This document shows, in pieces, positions 14,547 to 15,007 of a stretch of 15,007 bases of DNA (position 1 is the first letter of the stretch; each line of letters begins with the position of its first letter). Source of the DNA: JASFUX01 sp050050115. Its GTDB lineage: Bacteria > Pseudomonadota > Alphaproteobacteria > Caulobacterales > Maricaulaceae. The notes beneath the pieces are model-generated. The model was not told the origin of the DNA and made no database searches. It saw nothing but the letters and a program-made list of their open reading frames with translations. The stretch is taken from assembly GCA_050050115.1 (NCBI GenBank), contig JASFUX010000058.1, positions 1 through 15,007 of the forward strand, given 5' to 3'. Position numbers and translations under genes: made by a program.

Positions 14547-14668
14547 CGCCCTATCCCGAAATCCGGTTCAGCGCCTGCTCGCCGCCAATGGCTGCTCTCG
14601 GCGATGAACGGCGCTCGCCGCGTCGCCGGCCCGGCCTGCGCAGCCGAGCGGCGATCCGGGCGCGAAAC

Positions 14669-15007
14669 CTATTCGCCGCCTTCGGCCGCGGCGGCGTTCC
14701 TGCGTTCTTCCTCGCGGCCGGCGGAGAGAATGCCGGCGAGCCCGTAGTTGCCCTCGTGACAGGCGTACTCGTAGACGTAGCCGTCCATCGCGGCGAACTC
14801 GTACTCCCCGCCCCACGGCTCGACCCAGGTTTCGGGATCCTCGACGTGGAAGGCGTAGTGAACCCGGTCGGGAGCCACGCGGGTGAAGCGTTCGGTGACG
14901 ACCATGTTGGGGCCGCCGCCCCGGACGTTCTGCAGCGGATGGAACCCTTGGGTTTCGACGACCAGGCTGTCGCCCTCCCACCAGCCGATCGAGTCGCCCA
15001 TCCACGG
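14669..15007 (-). CDS. Conserved hypothetical protein, C-terminal part only
   Basis: The frame stays open to the right edge (codons for Pro-Trp precede the ATG at 15001), so the gene starts outside the window and only the last 112 or so residues are seen. The segment WMGDSIGWWEGDSLVVETQGF, here cut to its landmarks MGDSIGWWEGD and LVVETQGF, together with VTERFTRVAPDRVHY, EDPETWVEPW and the ending YACHEGNYGLAGIL, matches a common uncharacterised family that I remember from acidobacterial and proteobacterial genomes. Those proteins are usually secreted, which cannot be checked here. The extreme C-terminus (REEERRNAAAAEGGE) is charged and looks unstructured. It may be co-transcribed with the crotonase-family gene 122 bases downstream. 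Confidence 0.75.
   Translation of the reverse strand, partial: PWMGDSIGWWEGDSLVVETQGFHPLQNVRGGGPNMVVTERFTRVAPDRVHYAFHVEDPETWVEPWGGEYEFAAMDGYVYEYACHEGNYGLAGILSAGREEERRNAAAAEGGE

Overview
This is a GC-rich chromosomal window with long uninterrupted genes and few gaps. Split glycine-decarboxylase genes (gcvPA/gcvPB) behind a tandem glycine riboswitch, a conserved small lipoprotein before argS, and Tat/PepSY envelope proteins all suggest an alphaproteobacterium, perhaps near Caulobacterales or Parvularculales. That placement is an inference from gene content. I see no rRNA, tRNA, CRISPR array or insertion sequence.

Left part (1-5248): the 3' part of a serine beta-lactamase-family hydrolase converges on ispH (isoprenoid synthesis, minus strand). 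Across a 270-base divergent gap lies a small outer-membrane-type lipoprotein, 14 bases before argS (arginyl-tRNA synthetase). argS converges on a secreted PepSY-domain protein with a His/Arg/Asp-rich tail.

Middle (5249-10717): a complete glycine-cleavage operon. A sigma70-like promoter is followed within about ten bases by a two-aptamer glycine riboswitch (5430-5643) and a hairpin-rich expression platform. Then come gcvT, gcvH, an OsmC-family gene, gcvPA and gcvPB, with gaps of 23 bases or less or a 4-base overlap. The T, H and two-part P proteins together oxidise glycine to CO2, ammonia and methylene-tetrahydrofolate. The L protein (lipoamide dehydrogenase) is not in the window. The OsmC gene is a non-GCS passenger inside the operon.

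Right part (10718-15007): a structured intergenic region leads to a small two-helix membrane protein. Then four minus-strand genes follow. Read in transcription order they are the 3' end of a conserved hypothetical gene, an enoyl-CoA hydratase/isomerase-family protein lacking one classical catalytic Glu, a Tat-targeted putative lipoprotein made of thirteen 21-residue repeats, and 59 bases later a JmjC/cupin-4 Fe(II)/2-oxoglutarate oxygenase.

The repeat-protein/oxygenase pair is the most unusual part of the window. The repeats are rich in invariant Asp and Arg, the neighbour belongs to a protein-hydroxylase family, and Tat export would allow modification in the cytoplasm before export. A dedicated multi-site substrate-hydroxylase pair is a testable hypothesis but is not shown by the sequence.
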